Part shown: positions 1 through 9,416 of the stretch, piece by piece | How positions within the stretch are numbered: position 1 is the first letter of the stretch | Layout: every line of letters begins with the position of its first letter | Source of the DNA: Planctomycetota bacterium | Lineage (GTDB): Bacteria; Planctomycetota; B15-G4 | Direction of reading: 5' to 3' | DNA length: 64,000 nt | Assembly (NCBI GenBank): GCA_029259745.1 | Contig: JAJDEO010000065.1 | Span: forward strand, 154,978-218,977 | Made by a program: the position numbers and the translations under genes | The notes under the pieces: model-generated | The model's database searches: none | The model's input: the letters and a program-made list of their open reading frames with translations, nothing else | What the model was told of the DNA's origin: nothing

Positions 1-99
1 CATTTTCTTCCGATCGCCCGTCGATTCGCGCCCGTCCCGTTCGTTGTCCTCTCAGCGAGCCGACGAGCGGCGCGCAGCCGTTACCCCAGGAGACGTCCA

Positions 100-474
100 A
101 TGCAGCAGTTCATCCTCCTCTTGCACGACCAGATGCAAGACAACCCGTTCTTCACCATGAGCCCCGACGAAATCCAAGCCGCGATCCGCGAGTACTCCGC
201 GTGGGGCCAACGCCTCGACTCCAAAGGCCAGCTCGTCGCCGGAGAGAAGCTGAAGGACGAGGGCGGCAAGCAGATGACGATGGAAAACGGTGACGTCAGC
301 GTGGTCGACGGTCCGTACGCCGAGGCGAAAGAGGTGATCGGCGGCTTCTACACGATCCGCGCCGAGAGCTACGAGCACGCCGTCGAGCTTTGTCGCGACC
401 ACCCGCACCTGAGGTTCGGCGGGCGGATCGACGTCCGTGAGGTCGAGTCGATGATGCCCACCGAGAAGGCGTGA
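100..474 (+). CDS. DGPF/YCII-domain protein
   Basis: A small 124-residue protein of the YCII/DGPF family. The signature VVDGPYAEAKEVIGGF, around residues 68-83, contains the DGPF-type core and is followed by the family's conserved central strand. Proteins of this family are small ferredoxin-like-fold proteins that in many bacteria are encoded next to ECF42-group sigma factors; their biochemical role is unresolved. Here the neighbour is exactly such a sigma factor, and the stop codon overlaps its GTG start (GTGA), which implies translational coupling. The start is supported by an AGGAG Shine-Dalgarno seven bases upstream of the ATG. The family call is firm, the function is not known. Confidence 0.92.
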   Translation: MQQFILLLHDQMQDNPFFTMSPDEIQAAIREYSAWGQRLDSKGQLVAGEKLKDEGGKQMTMENGDVSVVDGPYAEAKEVIGGFYTIRAESYEHAVELCRDHPHLRFGGRIDVREVESMMPTEKA

Positions 475-1757
475 CGGCGCCGCACTCGACTCCCGTCGGC
501 GCCCTCGTCGACCATCTGTTCCGCGAGCGCGCGGGACAGATGGTCGCGACGCTGACGCGCATCCTCGGTGTCGCGAACCTGCAGCTCGCCGAGGATGTCG
601 TCCAGGAGGCGCTGCTCAAGGCGCTGCGCGTGTGGTCATTTCGCGGCGTACCGAGCAAGCCCGACGCGTGGCTCTTCGCGACGGCACGCAACGCGGCGAT
701 CGATGCGATCCGACGCGACGCCTCGCTCGCCGAGAAGACACCTGAGATCCTCGCGTGGTCGGAGCGCGCCGCGGCCGCGGCGGCCGGCCAGGCCGACGCG
801 ACGTTCGACGACGAACTCAGTGACGACCAGCTGCGCCTCATGTTCGCCTGCTGTCATCCGTCGCTTCCGCGCAACGCCCAGGTTGCGTTGACGCTCAAGT
901 CGCTGTGCGGCTTCGGCGTCGACGAGATCGCGCGGGCCTTCCTCACGCCGTCAGCGACCATTGCCCAGCGGCTCGTGCGCGCCAAACGACGCCTGCGCGA
1001 CGACGGCGTCACGATCTCCGCGCCGCGGCCCGCCGAGATCGCGACGCGTCTCGACCCGGTGCTCGACGTCCTCTACGTCATGTTCAACGAAGCCCACGTC
1101 GCACACAGTGGCTCGGCGCTCGTCCGCGACGACCTCATGCGCGAGACCATCCGCCTCGTGCGTCTGCTCCTGCACCGCGCCGACACGGCCGAACCGCGTG
1201 TCGAAGCCCTGCTCGCGTTGATGCTCCTGCAGGGCGCGCGCCTCCCCGCACGCACCGACGGGGACGGCAATCTCGTGCTCCTCCAGCACCAGGACCGCTC
1301 GCGCTGGGACGTGCCGATGATCGCCGAGGGTCTCACGTTTCTCGTGCGCTCGGCCCGCGGTGAGGAGCGCTCGGCGTTCCACATCCAGGCCGCCATCGCA
1401 GCCTGCCACTCCACGGCGTCGAGCTGGGAAGCCACCGACTGGCCGGCGATCCTCGTCGAGTACGACCGCCTCATGAGCCTGCGCGCTTCGCCGATCGTGG
1501 CCCTCAACCGCACCGTCGCCCTCGCGCTGGTGGAGGGCCCGGCGGCGGCCCTGCGTGCACTCGACGCACTCGACGACGAGGCCAGCCTGTCGTCGTACTA
1601 CCTCTACTCGGCGCTGCGCGCTGAGTTCCTCATGCAGACCGGTCAGCTCGACGAAGCTGCCGGCTGGCTCGAACGCGCCCTCACGCTGCCGTGCTCGGAA
1701 CCCGAGCGTCGATTCATGCTCACGAAGCTCGCACGCTGTCGCGACGCGCGCGACTGA
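471..1757 (+). CDS. ECF sigma factor, ECF42-like with long C-terminal extension
   Basis: A 428-residue sigma-70 family protein, about twice the length of an ordinary ECF factor. Region 2 lies in roughly the first 95 residues (LAEDVVQEAL, then PDAWLFATARN and AIDAIRRD). Region 4 is at about 120-180, with the helix-turn-helix CGFGVDEIARAFLTPSATIAQRL. The remaining ~240 residues form a helical C-terminal extension resembling the DUF6596/TPR-like tail of ECF42 proteins, thought to regulate the factor in place of an anti-sigma. It starts with GTG in a GTGA overlap with the preceding DGPF gene; that pairing is the hallmark of the ECF42 group. It probably directs RNA polymerase to its own DGPF operon, which is inferred from the family, not shown here. 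Confidence 0.93.
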   Translation: MTAPHSTPVGALVDHLFRERAGQMVATLTRILGVANLQLAEDVVQEALLKALRVWSFRGVPSKPDAWLFATARNAAIDAIRRDASLAEKTPEILAWSERAAAAAAGQADATFDDELSDDQLRLMFACCHPSLPRNAQVALTLKSLCGFGVDEIARAFLTPSATIAQRLVRAKRRLRDDGVTISAPRPAEIATRLDPVLDVLYVMFNEAHVAHSGSALVRDDLMRETIRLVRLLLHRADTAEPRVEALLALMLLQGARLPARTDGDGNLVLLQHQDRSRWDVPMIAEGLTFLVRSARGEERSAFHIQAAIAACHSTASSWEATDWPAILVEYDRLMSLRASPIVALNRTVALALVEGPAAALRALDALDDEASLSSYYLYSALRAEFLMQTGQLDEAAGWLERALTLPCSEPERRFMLTKLARCRDARD

Positions 1758-1785
1758 GAGCGGCGCGTCACGGTATGCTGCGCCG

Positions 1786-2535
1786 ATGCTCACGACGGCA
1801 CAGAGAGACCGACAGCTGCGCGCGATCCACCTGCGCCTGATGCGCGGGAAGACGTGGCGCTTCCTGCGCTACATCCACGCGCGCGAGGCGCTGCGACTTG
1901 CCACGGACGCGCGCTCGGTGCTCGTGTGCGGTGCAGGCCACGCGCTGGCAGAGGTGGCCCTCGCGATCGAGTTCCCCGAGCGGCGCTTCCACGTCACAGA
2001 CTACGCCGCAGCCACGCACGACCAACGCACGGCGCGCAACCTCGCAGAGCGCTACGAGCTGACGAACATCACGTTCGGCGAGCTCGACATCCTCGAGCCT
2101 GGCGCCACGCCGCGCTTCGACATGGTGACGTCCGTGGAAATCCTCGAGCACATCGCCCAGGACGATCTCGCGGCACACAACATGCGCGCGCTGGCGAAAC
2201 GCTACGTCTTCTGCCTCGTCCCGTTCGCCCCGGCCGCGCACAACGACGATTGGAAGCGTCGCAAGCGCATGCTCGAGATGTTCGAGCACTACGTCTGCGG
2301 ATACGACCCGGCGCGCCTCGTCGGGCTCTTCCCCCATCCACGCGCGATCCGCGGCTGCTACTGGCACGACGCCGGACAGCCCTTCCGCGCACGCCTCGGC
2401 GAGCTATCCGACGGCGCGATCGAGGACGAGCTCGAAGACCTCGTCGCCGACGCCCAGTCCGACGTTCGCATGACGATGCCCATTCGGCGCAACGAGGCCG
2501 CCGGCATCTGGATCCTCTCCGAGCCCCACGGTTGA
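1786..2535 (+). CDS. class I SAM-dependent methyltransferase
   Basis: A 249-residue soluble protein with a Rossmann methyltransferase pattern. SVLVCGAGHALAEVAL is a variant of motif I (usually GxGxG), followed by an acidic strand end (FHVTDYAA). A motif IV/post-I region reads DMVTSVEILEHI, resembling the VEVLEHV of methyltransferase type 11/23 families. I start it at the ATG 28 bases after the sigma factor stop. The open frame extends further upstream, but that extension lies inside the sigma factor gene and has shadow-like composition. The gene ends seven bases before the next ATG, so it may be cotranscribed with the SGNH hydrolase gene. The substrate cannot be read from the sequence; the imperfect glycine motif makes the class call good but not certain. 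Confidence 0.75.
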   Translation: MLTTAQRDRQLRAIHLRLMRGKTWRFLRYIHAREALRLATDARSVLVCGAGHALAEVALAIEFPERRFHVTDYAAATHDQRTARNLAERYELTNITFGELDILEPGATPRFDMVTSVEILEHIAQDDLAAHNMRALAKRYVFCLVPFAPAAHNDDWKRRKRMLEMFEHYVCGYDPARLVGLFPHPRAIRGCYWHDAGQPFRARLGELSDGAIEDELEDLVADAQSDVRMTMPIRRNEAAGIWILSEPHG

Positions 2536-2542
2536 TCCGCGC

Positions 2543-5308
2543 ATGGCCGTCCCGGTGAAGGTCTGGCGGCGCATCGCCTGGGTACTCGCGTGCGTGGCGC
2601 TGCTCGCGTGGCCGCGCGTCCCCGCCGACAGCGGGCTCGTCACGCGGGGCGAGTTCTGGCACCTCGTCGACCGCGTCGGAGCGTCGCTGAGTTGGCCGAC
2701 GACGTCGGAGGGGCTGCTGCTCGCGCCCGGTCGTCGGCTCGTGTTCGACGACATGTCGCTGGTGGCCCTCGAGCTCGCCGGCAGCGCCACTGGGCGTCAA
2801 TCGGGCTACGTCGATGTCCGCTTCGGCGACGCCGAGACGGGCCGCCAACGCCTCGTCATCGTGCCGAGCGAACCACTCAGCGTGGCCTTGTCGGTCGATG
2901 GCGGTGGGGTCTGGGACGAACTCGAGCGCCTGTCGGTCGAAGGGCTCCAGCGGACGCTCACCGACCGGTTCACACTTGCGATCGAACTCGTCGCCGGCGA
3001 ACTCGTCGTCCTTTGGAACGGCGTGTCGGTCCTCGAGCACGCGACGACGAAGACGACGCTCGCGGACGCGGTCGTCTGGGCTGACGACACGACACTCGCA
3101 CACCTCGGCGTGACGTCGGCTGCGGGGCGCGAGTTGTCGGACAACTTTGACGACGTCGCCCGGCGCGCGCACCGCCACACGGTCACCACGCGCCTCGCCG
3201 CCGCCGCGCTCGTCGTGCTGTGGGTCACCGCTTGGCTCGCCACGCGGCGTACGCGCACACCCGCCGTCACCTGGCTCGATGCCTCGACGCGCCTGCTCGC
3301 ACCGCTCGGCGCCCTCGCCGTTCTCGCAGCGGTCGTGCCGATCACAAACGCATTGACGGCTCTGCTCGTCGTCGCCCTGATCGCCGTATTCTCGCCGTCG
3401 GCTTGGTCGCGACTGCGCGAGAAGAACGTCGGATCCCGCAGCGCCGCGATCCTCACGAGCGGGCTGCTCTTCGTCGCACTCGCCGCGCTGATGGCCGGGG
3501 CCGCGCGCACTGCGCACGAGGCGCACGACGCCGCCGAGCGACACTGGCGTCCACACGTCGTGCCGACACCCTTCACGCACGACGCGGCTCTGACGCTCGA
3601 CGCGTCCAACGCCCTGGCGACAGACCTCATGCACCGCGACGTCACCGTCGAGCTGCGAGCGCGCTTTGCTCCCGATTCGCTCGTCGAGGTCCGCGTGCGT
3701 GCGCCGCTCGACGAACCCGTGGCCGGCGTCGCGCTGTGCGCCGGAACGATCGACGCGCTCGGAACGACGATCTCACGGCTGAGCAGCCACGAGCTCGTCG
3801 ACCTCGCCGCGACGGACACGACGCTGCCCGCTGACACGTGGGGCACGCTGCGGCTCGCCACCCGCGGGGAGGAGTTCGAGGCGAGTTGGAACGGTCAGGT
3901 GCTCGTCACGGCCCGCGCCGATGCGCGCTGTTCACCGGCCGGGACGACCTTCGTCCTTGCCGCGGCAGGCACGGTCGACATCGAGAGCCTCGTCGTCACT
4001 CCCACACCGCTCGGCACTGACACCGAGGCGCATCGCGACCCGCGCCTCGCCGGCGCATTCACCCTCGTCGCGCTCGTGCTCCTGCTCGGACTTCTCAGCC
4101 GCGTGACGCTCGGCCAACGCTTCTCGAGCGCATGCATGGCGCTGGTCCCCGCGGTCGCGCCGATCGCCTTCGCACTCGCACAAGTCGATGACGCGGGACG
4201 CCTCGCGCCGATCACGGCAACTCTCGCACTCGGAGCGACGGGCCTACTCCTCGCAGCTCACGGCGTCAGCTGGCTCGACCCGGTACGCCCGCCACGCCGG
4301 CACATTGCCGAGTGGACGCTCGTGCTGCTCGGCACCCTCGCGTCCACGGCCGCACTGACGTCGCTCGTCACCCCGACCTCGACGGAGCCGGCCGTGCGTA
4401 CCGTCACGCCCTACACCTTCCCCGGCGAGCGACTCGTGCCCGGCACGATGGCCTTTCGTCACCCGGCCATCCGCCGCTATCGCGACGAACTCCGCGACCA
4501 TCGCTTCCGCGGCCGTCGCCACGCGCTCTCGCCCGCGCCGGGCGTCGTGCGCGTGATGGCACTCGGCTCGTCGAGCACGTGGGGCCACGGGGTCCCGGCC
4601 GGCTCCGGGCTCGACTACCCCACGCTCGTCGAACGCCTCTGGAACGACGCCCACGCCGAGCAGCCCATCGAGGTCATCAACGGCGCGATCCGCGGCAGCT
4701 CTGCGGCGCGCATGCTCGTCGTCTTCCGCGAGTACCTGCTCGCCTTCGCGCCAGACATCGTGACGCTGTCCTTCACCTACAACGACACCTACCTCATCAC
4801 GCAACTCGACGAGCCGCGCTACCTCGCACGCATCAGCGCCCCCGAGTATGTGCATGACACGGAGGCCTTCGAGACCGGGCGCACCGAGGCGATGCGCGGC
4901 AAGGAGTGGCTGCGGGCGTTGCGCGCACACGTCGACGCGCACGGCACGCAGAGCGCGCTCGAGGCGTGGCGCGCGCTCGCGGGTACGGCCGACGAGCGGA
5001 CGCCACCCGAGCGCTTCGCCGCCGTTCTGAACGACTTCGCCACACTGTGTCGCAACGAGGGCGTCACGCTCGTCCTCGTCAAAGAGCCCCTGCGCGACGA
5101 CATGCCGCGGCTTTGGAAGGACGAGTTCTACGCCGCCATCGACAACGTCGCCGCGCAGTTCGATCTCACCGTCGTCGACCCTCGCTCAGCACTCGCCGCG
5201 CAGACGGGAAACCTGTTCATGGACGACGTGCACATGCTCCCCCCGGGGCACTACTACATGGCCGAGGCACTCGTCGCCGCGCTCACGCCGTTGCTCACGT
5301 CACGCTGA
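2543..5308 (+). CDS. large multi-domain protein with C-terminal SGNH/GDSL hydrolase
   Basis: A 921-residue protein that begins with a hydrophobic segment (residues 8-23). It has further membrane segments near residues 215-235, 250-290, 308-325, about 500-575 and 590-610, separated by two regions with a LamG/concanavalin-like look (for example DEPVAGVALCAG and WNGQVLVTARA). From about residue 660 it carries an SGNH hydrolase domain. Block I is LGSSSTWG with nucleophile Ser677, block II has NGAIRGSS, block III has FTYND and block V is D894-D-V-H897. Such enzymes are esterases or acyl hydrolases; fusion to membrane segments suggests action on a cell-envelope or exopolysaccharide acyl group. That substrate is inference. 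It follows the methyltransferase by seven bases. Confidence 0.8.
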   Translation: MAVPVKVWRRIAWVLACVALLAWPRVPADSGLVTRGEFWHLVDRVGASLSWPTTSEGLLLAPGRRLVFDDMSLVALELAGSATGRQSGYVDVRFGDAETGRQRLVIVPSEPLSVALSVDGGGVWDELERLSVEGLQRTLTDRFTLAIELVAGELVVLWNGVSVLEHATTKTTLADAVVWADDTTLAHLGVTSAAGRELSDNFDDVARRAHRHTVTTRLAAAALVVLWVTAWLATRRTRTPAVTWLDASTRLLAPLGALAVLAAVVPITNALTALLVVALIAVFSPSAWSRLREKNVGSRSAAILTSGLLFVALAALMAGAARTAHEAHDAAERHWRPHVVPTPFTHDAALTLDASNALATDLMHRDVTVELRARFAPDSLVEVRVRAPLDEPVAGVALCAGTIDALGTTISRLSSHELVDLAATDTTLPADTWGTLRLATRGEEFEASWNGQVLVTARADARCSPAGTTFVLAAAGTVDIESLVVTPTPLGTDTEAHRDPRLAGAFTLVALVLLLGLLSRVTLGQRFSSACMALVPAVAPIAFALAQVDDAGRLAPITATLALGATGLLLAAHGVSWLDPVRPPRRHIAEWTLVLLGTLASTAALTSLVTPTSTEPAVRTVTPYTFPGERLVPGTMAFRHPAIRRYRDELRDHRFRGRRHALSPAPGVVRVMALGSSSTWGHGVPAGSGLDYPTLVERLWNDAHAEQPIEVINGAIRGSSAARMLVVFREYLLAFAPDIVTLSFTYNDTYLITQLDEPRYLARISAPEYVHDTEAFETGRTEAMRGKEWLRALRAHVDAHGTQSALEAWRALAGTADERTPPERFAAVLNDFATLCRNEGVTLVLVKEPLRDDMPRLWKDEFYAAIDNVAAQFDLTVVDPRSALAAQTGNLFMDDVHMLPPGHYYMAEALVAALTPLLTSR

Positions 5309-5342
5309 CCCGACTCGGTCACGGCAGAACGATCGCGGCTCA

Positions 5343-6581
5343 TCACAGCGACGCGTCGAGCAACGCGACGGCCGTCGACGAGCCGAGCACGCGCTCACCG
5401 CCCGCCCCGATGAATCCGCCACCGAGGAACACCGTCACCGACTCGATCCCTGGTCCGAGGTCGGGGACGACGATCGGCAGCGACAGCTCGCCGCTGGCCG
5501 GCACGGCGAACGAGCCGGCCGTCACGGCGAAGTTGCCGATCAGCAGCGCGCCCGCGAGCCCCGGGAGGAAGACGTGCTGTTGCTCGAACCCGAAGAGCAG
5601 GAAGAGCGTGTCGTTCGGCTCGGCGTCGACGTCGATCGTGAGGACGCCGCCTTCACGGACGGGCGAGTTGGCCACGAGGCTGCGTGGGACTTTGCCGACG
5701 ACGTCGATGGGGTTCTGGCCGGGCGGGAAGGCCTGCAGCTCACCGCCCGGTCCACCGGCGGCGCAGCCCAGGCCTGCCGCCCCGCCGATGCCGCCCGCGA
5801 ACGTCGACTGCTGGGCGTGGACGAGCGAGGTCGTCCCGAAGACCGAGATCCCGAAGCCGCCGGTACCGCCGCTGCTGCACCCGTTGCCCATGCCGTCGGG
5901 GTCGAGCCCGTCCCCGCCGTCGCCGGCGCTGAAGGCCGACGCGCTCGCGAAGATCTCGTCGTTGCCGTCGAGGCGCAGCCCGTGGACGCCCTGACCACCC
6001 GGCAAGGGAATCCCGAGCTTGTCGTCGAGCGCACCGGGAACGCCGTCGCCCGAACTCACGCTCGTCTCGAGCACGAAACCCTTGGATTTGAAGGAGCGCA
6101 TACCGGAGACGGTCGTCGACGACGCGAAGGCGCAGCGGATGAAAGCCGCCGACTGGCACGTCGACAGCGAGGCGCCCGAAGCGGTGCAGTCCTCGATCCA
6201 CAGACGCCCCGACGACGTGCGCAGGTCGATGAGCCCCGTGCTGCCGAGGGACAGGCCGCGCAAGACGAGCGGGTTCGACAGGCCTTGACCCTCGACGACG
6301 ATAGCGCCGTTCACGGCCACACCGATCCCGTCCGCGACGATGTGTAGGCCGCGACCCATGACATCGAAGCCGTCGTAGTCGCCGGGGCGCACGAGGATCA
6401 CGTCACCGTTGCTGGCGCCGTCGACCGCCGTCTGGATCGACACCGCATCGACGCCAACGCCTCCATCGTCGTCCACAACCCAGACGGCTCCCTGAGAGAA
6501 CGCCGCACCGACAGCCAGCGTCAGCGCGCAGCCCGTCGCAACCGCGCGGCAGCGCCACCGAGTCCCGCTCGTCATGTCCAT
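5343..6581 (-). CDS. exported parallel beta-helix-like protein with shared C-terminal domain
   Basis: A 412-residue exported protein with an N-terminal signal peptide (hydrophobic stretch around residues 14-30, cleavage likely after AFSQG-A). The segment SIQTAVDGASNGDVILVRPGDY at residues 48-69 is the start typical of right-handed beta-helix (pectate-lyase-like, NosD/PbH1) proteins. It is followed by short repeating strands and a glycine-rich region (about 215-270). The last ~120 residues form a beta-rich domain (from about PIDVVGKVPRSL) that has counterparts in five other exported proteins of this window. It starts three bases after the upstream propeller gene ends, with GGAG about ten bases before the ATG; a second ATG two codons later is possible. 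It is probably a surface or periplasmic structural protein, and no catalytic residues could be identified. Confidence 0.72.
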   Translation of the reverse strand: MDMTSGTRWRCRAVATGCALTLAVGAAFSQGAVWVVDDDGGVGVDAVSIQTAVDGASNGDVILVRPGDYDGFDVMGRGLHIVADGIGVAVNGAIVVEGQGLSNPLVLRGLSLGSTGLIDLRTSSGRLWIEDCTASGASLSTCQSAAFIRCAFASSTTVSGMRSFKSKGFVLETSVSSGDGVPGALDDKLGIPLPGGQGVHGLRLDGNDEIFASASAFSAGDGGDGLDPDGMGNGCSSGGTGGFGISVFGTTSLVHAQQSTFAGGIGGAAGLGCAAGGPGGELQAFPPGQNPIDVVGKVPRSLVANSPVREGGVLTIDVDAEPNDTLFLLFGFEQQHVFLPGLAGALLIGNFAVTAGSFAVPASGELSLPIVVPDLGPGIESVTVFLGGGFIGAGGERVLGSSTAVALLDASL

Positions 6582-6584
6582 CCG

Positions 6585-7877
6585 TCAGTTCTCCTGCACG
6601 ACGGTGCGCAGGCCGGGTGTCGTCGCCACCGTCACCGACCCGAGCTGCAGCTCGCCACTCACGTCGGCCACGACCGCTTGCAGCACGAACTCGAGCCCGA
6701 GGAGTGATTGATCGAAGGGCACCGGTGCCGCGATCGTCTCGTCAAACGGCATGACATCCGACTGGAAGACGAAACGCACGAAGGGTGCACGCAGCGAGAC
6801 GAGCAGCGGCCCGACGGCCTCCGTACCGACGAACAGCGAGCCGATGCCGTCGGGCGAGATGCGCGTGATCTCGAGCTCGAAGTCGGCGTTGCCGAGCGCG
6901 GGCGCACCGCCCGTCGAACGGATGCGCGGCGTGCCGAAAGCGCCGTCGTTGGCCGCACCGAAACGCGTGACGCCGGGCACCGCCATCGTGCGGTAGAGGT
7001 CGTACGACCCCAGCGAACTCGGCCGATCGGAGACGAAGAACATCTCGCTGTGATCGTCGGCGATCGACATGAGGTACTCGTTGAACCCCGTGTTGAACTC
7101 GAAGACGGGTTCGATGACGGTCCACGGCGAGTCGACGTCGGGCCGCATCGCGACCCACACGTCTTCGCTTGGCTCGGCCGATTCGTTGAGTTCACTGCCC
7201 GGGCGCGTCGAGGCGAAGTAGAGCGTGAGGTTGTCGGCCGTCACCGACGGGAACTTTTCGTCGAACGGCGTGTTGATGCTGAGGACGGGCTCGGGCCGCC
7301 CCCAACTCTCGTCGACGCTGGTCCGCGTGGACATGTAGAGATCGAACGAGCCTTCCTTCGGCCCACCGGGCGTTCCGCGATTCGAACTCATGTAGAGGCA
7401 CAGACCGTCGGGGGTGATCGTGAATCCCATGTCGCGCTTGTCGGAGTTGAGCACCGTGAGGTTCACCGGCGCGCTCCACGGCGAGTTCGCGTCGGGGCGC
7501 GACGTTTCGTAGGCATCGTCTGTGCCGAGCCCGCCGTCACGACTTGACGAGAACACCATGTAGGTGAGCGCGGCGTTCGTCGTCGGCGTGTGGTCGCGCT
7601 CGACGCTGTTGAGTTCGGTGACATTCGTGGGCGCACCAAAGGGTTCGCCCTGCGCCGAGCGCGTCGCGAACCACAGGTCGAGCGAGCCGAAGCCGCCCTC
7701 TTGCGACGACGCGTAGTGCAACGTCTTGAGGTCGTGAGAGATGTCGGGCTTGGCCTCGAAGCCGTCGGACGACAGATCGATGAGATGCTCGACGCCGGCT
7801 TCGGAGAAGATCGGGCGTTCCTGCGCCGAAAGCGTCGCCGTGCAGAAGAGAGCGACCGTAACCATTGAAAGCTTCAT
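6585..7877 (-). CDS. exported TolB/PD40-type beta-propeller protein with shared C-terminal domain
   Basis: A 430-residue exported protein with a short clear signal peptide (MKLSMVTVALFCTATLSAQ). The body carries repeated PD40/TolB-like blades: YMVFSSSRDGGLGTDDAYE, LYMSSNRGTPGGPKEGSFDLY, LTLYFASTRPG and MFFVSDRPSSLGSYDLY. Each has the x-F/Y-x-S-x-R-x-G pattern of this family. The final ~120 residues are the beta-rich domain shared with the neighbouring exported proteins. I chose the ATG at 7877 because GAGGAG lies about nine bases upstream; the reading frame is open farther upstream but without a signal peptide. It is likely first of a two-gene unit with the beta-helix gene that starts three bases downstream. 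The role is probably binding or scaffolding outside the cytoplasm; none is proven. Confidence 0.82.
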   Translation of the reverse strand: MKLSMVTVALFCTATLSAQERPIFSEAGVEHLIDLSSDGFEAKPDISHDLKTLHYASSQEGGFGSLDLWFATRSAQGEPFGAPTNVTELNSVERDHTPTTNAALTYMVFSSSRDGGLGTDDAYETSRPDANSPWSAPVNLTVLNSDKRDMGFTITPDGLCLYMSSNRGTPGGPKEGSFDLYMSTRTSVDESWGRPEPVLSINTPFDEKFPSVTADNLTLYFASTRPGSELNESAEPSEDVWVAMRPDVDSPWTVIEPVFEFNTGFNEYLMSIADDHSEMFFVSDRPSSLGSYDLYRTMAVPGVTRFGAANDGAFGTPRIRSTGGAPALGNADFELEITRISPDGIGSLFVGTEAVGPLLVSLRAPFVRFVFQSDVMPFDETIAAPVPFDQSLLGLEFVLQAVVADVSGELQLGSVTVATTPGLRTVVQEN

Positions 7878-8004
7878 GACTGACTCCTCGATGCGGGGGT
7901 GCTGCCCCCCGGGTGCGACTCGCTGTGACCTCACTCGAGCCGTGACTGTGATGGTCTCGACGGCTCGCTGACCCACCGCACGTGCCGTCGCTGCGTGTGT
8001 TGCT

Positions 8005-9237
8005 TCAGAAGGTGTGCTTGATCACCGTGCTGCCGAGGCACGACGTGATGTCGAGCGCCTGGACGTAGATCGTGAGGCCGATGGCTTCGATCGGGACGGG
8101 CCCACCGAAGACCGAGTTGCCGCTGCCATCGGTCGGAACGGCCACCGTGAAGAGCGGCAGCGTCTGCAGCGACATGCCGAGACATGCCTTCACCTTCACG
8201 AACACAGGCGTGAGCCCGACGACGTAGCTGATCGTGTCACCCGGCTCGGCACCCGACACTTCCCAGAGGTTCGTGACGCCCGCCGATCCGGGAAACGGGC
8301 CGAAGAACTCGAGCTGATTGTCGGGGCGGAAGATGACCTGCTGAGGGTTCACGAGCCCGCCGTCGTTGGCGCTGACGAAGATGTCGATGAACGCGCCGGT
8401 CTTGCCGTCGTAGCGCAAGACCTCGTCGGTTCCCCACGACGTCACATAGAGATGAGCGTCGCTGCCGAACGTCAAACCGTGGGGACTGATGAGCCCCGAA
8501 CTCGGACCGATGAACTCGTCGATGAAGGCACCCGTCGTCGTGTTGTAGCGCAGCACTTGGTGCGACCCGAACGACGCGACGTACAGACGTCCGTCGGGGC
8601 CGAAGGTGAACGCGTGCGGGTCGGTGAGCCCACCGGCGCCCGGAAGGACCGGAAGGTCGATGATGGCGCCCGTCTGCCCGTCGAGCCGCAAGATGCCGTT
8701 CAGGATCGCCCCCGTCGACACGTAGAGATTTCCGTCGGGACCGAACCGCAGGAACTCGCTGAACATCGACGGGATCGACCCCGGCGCGAGGAAGTGATCG
8801 ATGAACGCGCCCGTCGCGCCGTCGTATCGAATGACCCCGCCGTTGTTGAACGACGCGACGTAGAAGTTCTTGTCGGGGCCGAACACGCAGTGCATCGGTC
8901 CGTCGAGTCCACCCGACCCCACGCCGATGAACTCGTCGATCAACGCACCGCTCGTGCCGTCGTAGCGCAGGACGTTGCCGGTGTGGAACGAGGCCACGTA
9001 CAGGTGACCATCCGGGCCGATGCAGGCTCCGTGCGGGCCGTCGAGTCCGCCGTCGGCCTCTGTCACGAAGACCTGGTTGAAGGCTCCGCTCGACGCATCG
9101 TATGAGCGCACGCCGTCGTTTCCGAAGCCGGGGACGAGGATGTCGTCCTGGGCCCCCGCCGCGGCAGACAGCAGCAACGCCGTCGACGCGAGAATCGTGA
9201 TGGCGCCTGCGCACCGCCCTCCACCGTGGTCACCCAT
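8005..9237 (-). CDS. exported NHL/SMP-30-like beta-propeller protein with shared C-terminal domain
   Basis: A 410-residue protein with a signal peptide (AITILASTALLLSAAAGAQ). Six successive blades of about 46 residues follow, built on the motif GPDGHLYVASF-x-VLRYDGTTGAFIDEF (seen as FGPDGRLYVASFGSHQVLRY, FGPDGNLYVSTG and so on). These repeats resemble NHL or gluconolactonase-type propellers. A beta-rich domain begins around residue 310 and matches the C-termini of the adjacent exported proteins. The ATG at 9237 is preferred over a TTG four codons upstream because GGAGAG sits six bases before it. It is encoded 127 bases upstream of the TolB-like gene on the same strand. No enzymatic residues are obvious; an extracellular ligand- or polymer-binding role is plausible. 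Confidence 0.82.
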   Translation of the reverse strand: MGDHGGGRCAGAITILASTALLLSAAAGAQDDILVPGFGNDGVRSYDASSGAFNQVFVTEADGGLDGPHGACIGPDGHLYVASFHTGNVLRYDGTSGALIDEFIGVGSGGLDGPMHCVFGPDKNFYVASFNNGGVIRYDGATGAFIDHFLAPGSIPSMFSEFLRFGPDGNLYVSTGAILNGILRLDGQTGAIIDLPVLPGAGGLTDPHAFTFGPDGRLYVASFGSHQVLRYNTTTGAFIDEFIGPSSGLISPHGLTFGSDAHLYVTSWGTDEVLRYDGKTGAFIDIFVSANDGGLVNPQQVIFRPDNQLEFFGPFPGSAGVTNLWEVSGAEPGDTISYVVGLTPVFVKVKACLGMSLQTLPLFTVAVPTDGSGNSVFGGPVPIEAIGLTIYVQALDITSCLGSTVIKHTF

Positions 9238-9416
9238 GCTGCTCTCCAAGAGAAGGGAGCGCGGCCCCCGTCGAACACCGCCTCAGCACCGCTCCCGATA
9301 CTGACCACACCGGCGCACGGACCTCTCCGTCTCAAAGGTCCACGTACGAAATCCCTCATCGAAACCGATGCGCACGGGGGCTACGATTCCCCGCTTTCAT
9401 CCCACGGAGCCCCCCG

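Noticed and set aside
2069..3634. Long open frame on the minus strand opposite the methyltransferase/SGNH genes (521 codons)
   Set aside because: Arginine/glycine-rich composition with no motif; it mirrors the real genes on the plus strand. Such shadows are expected in GC-rich DNA.
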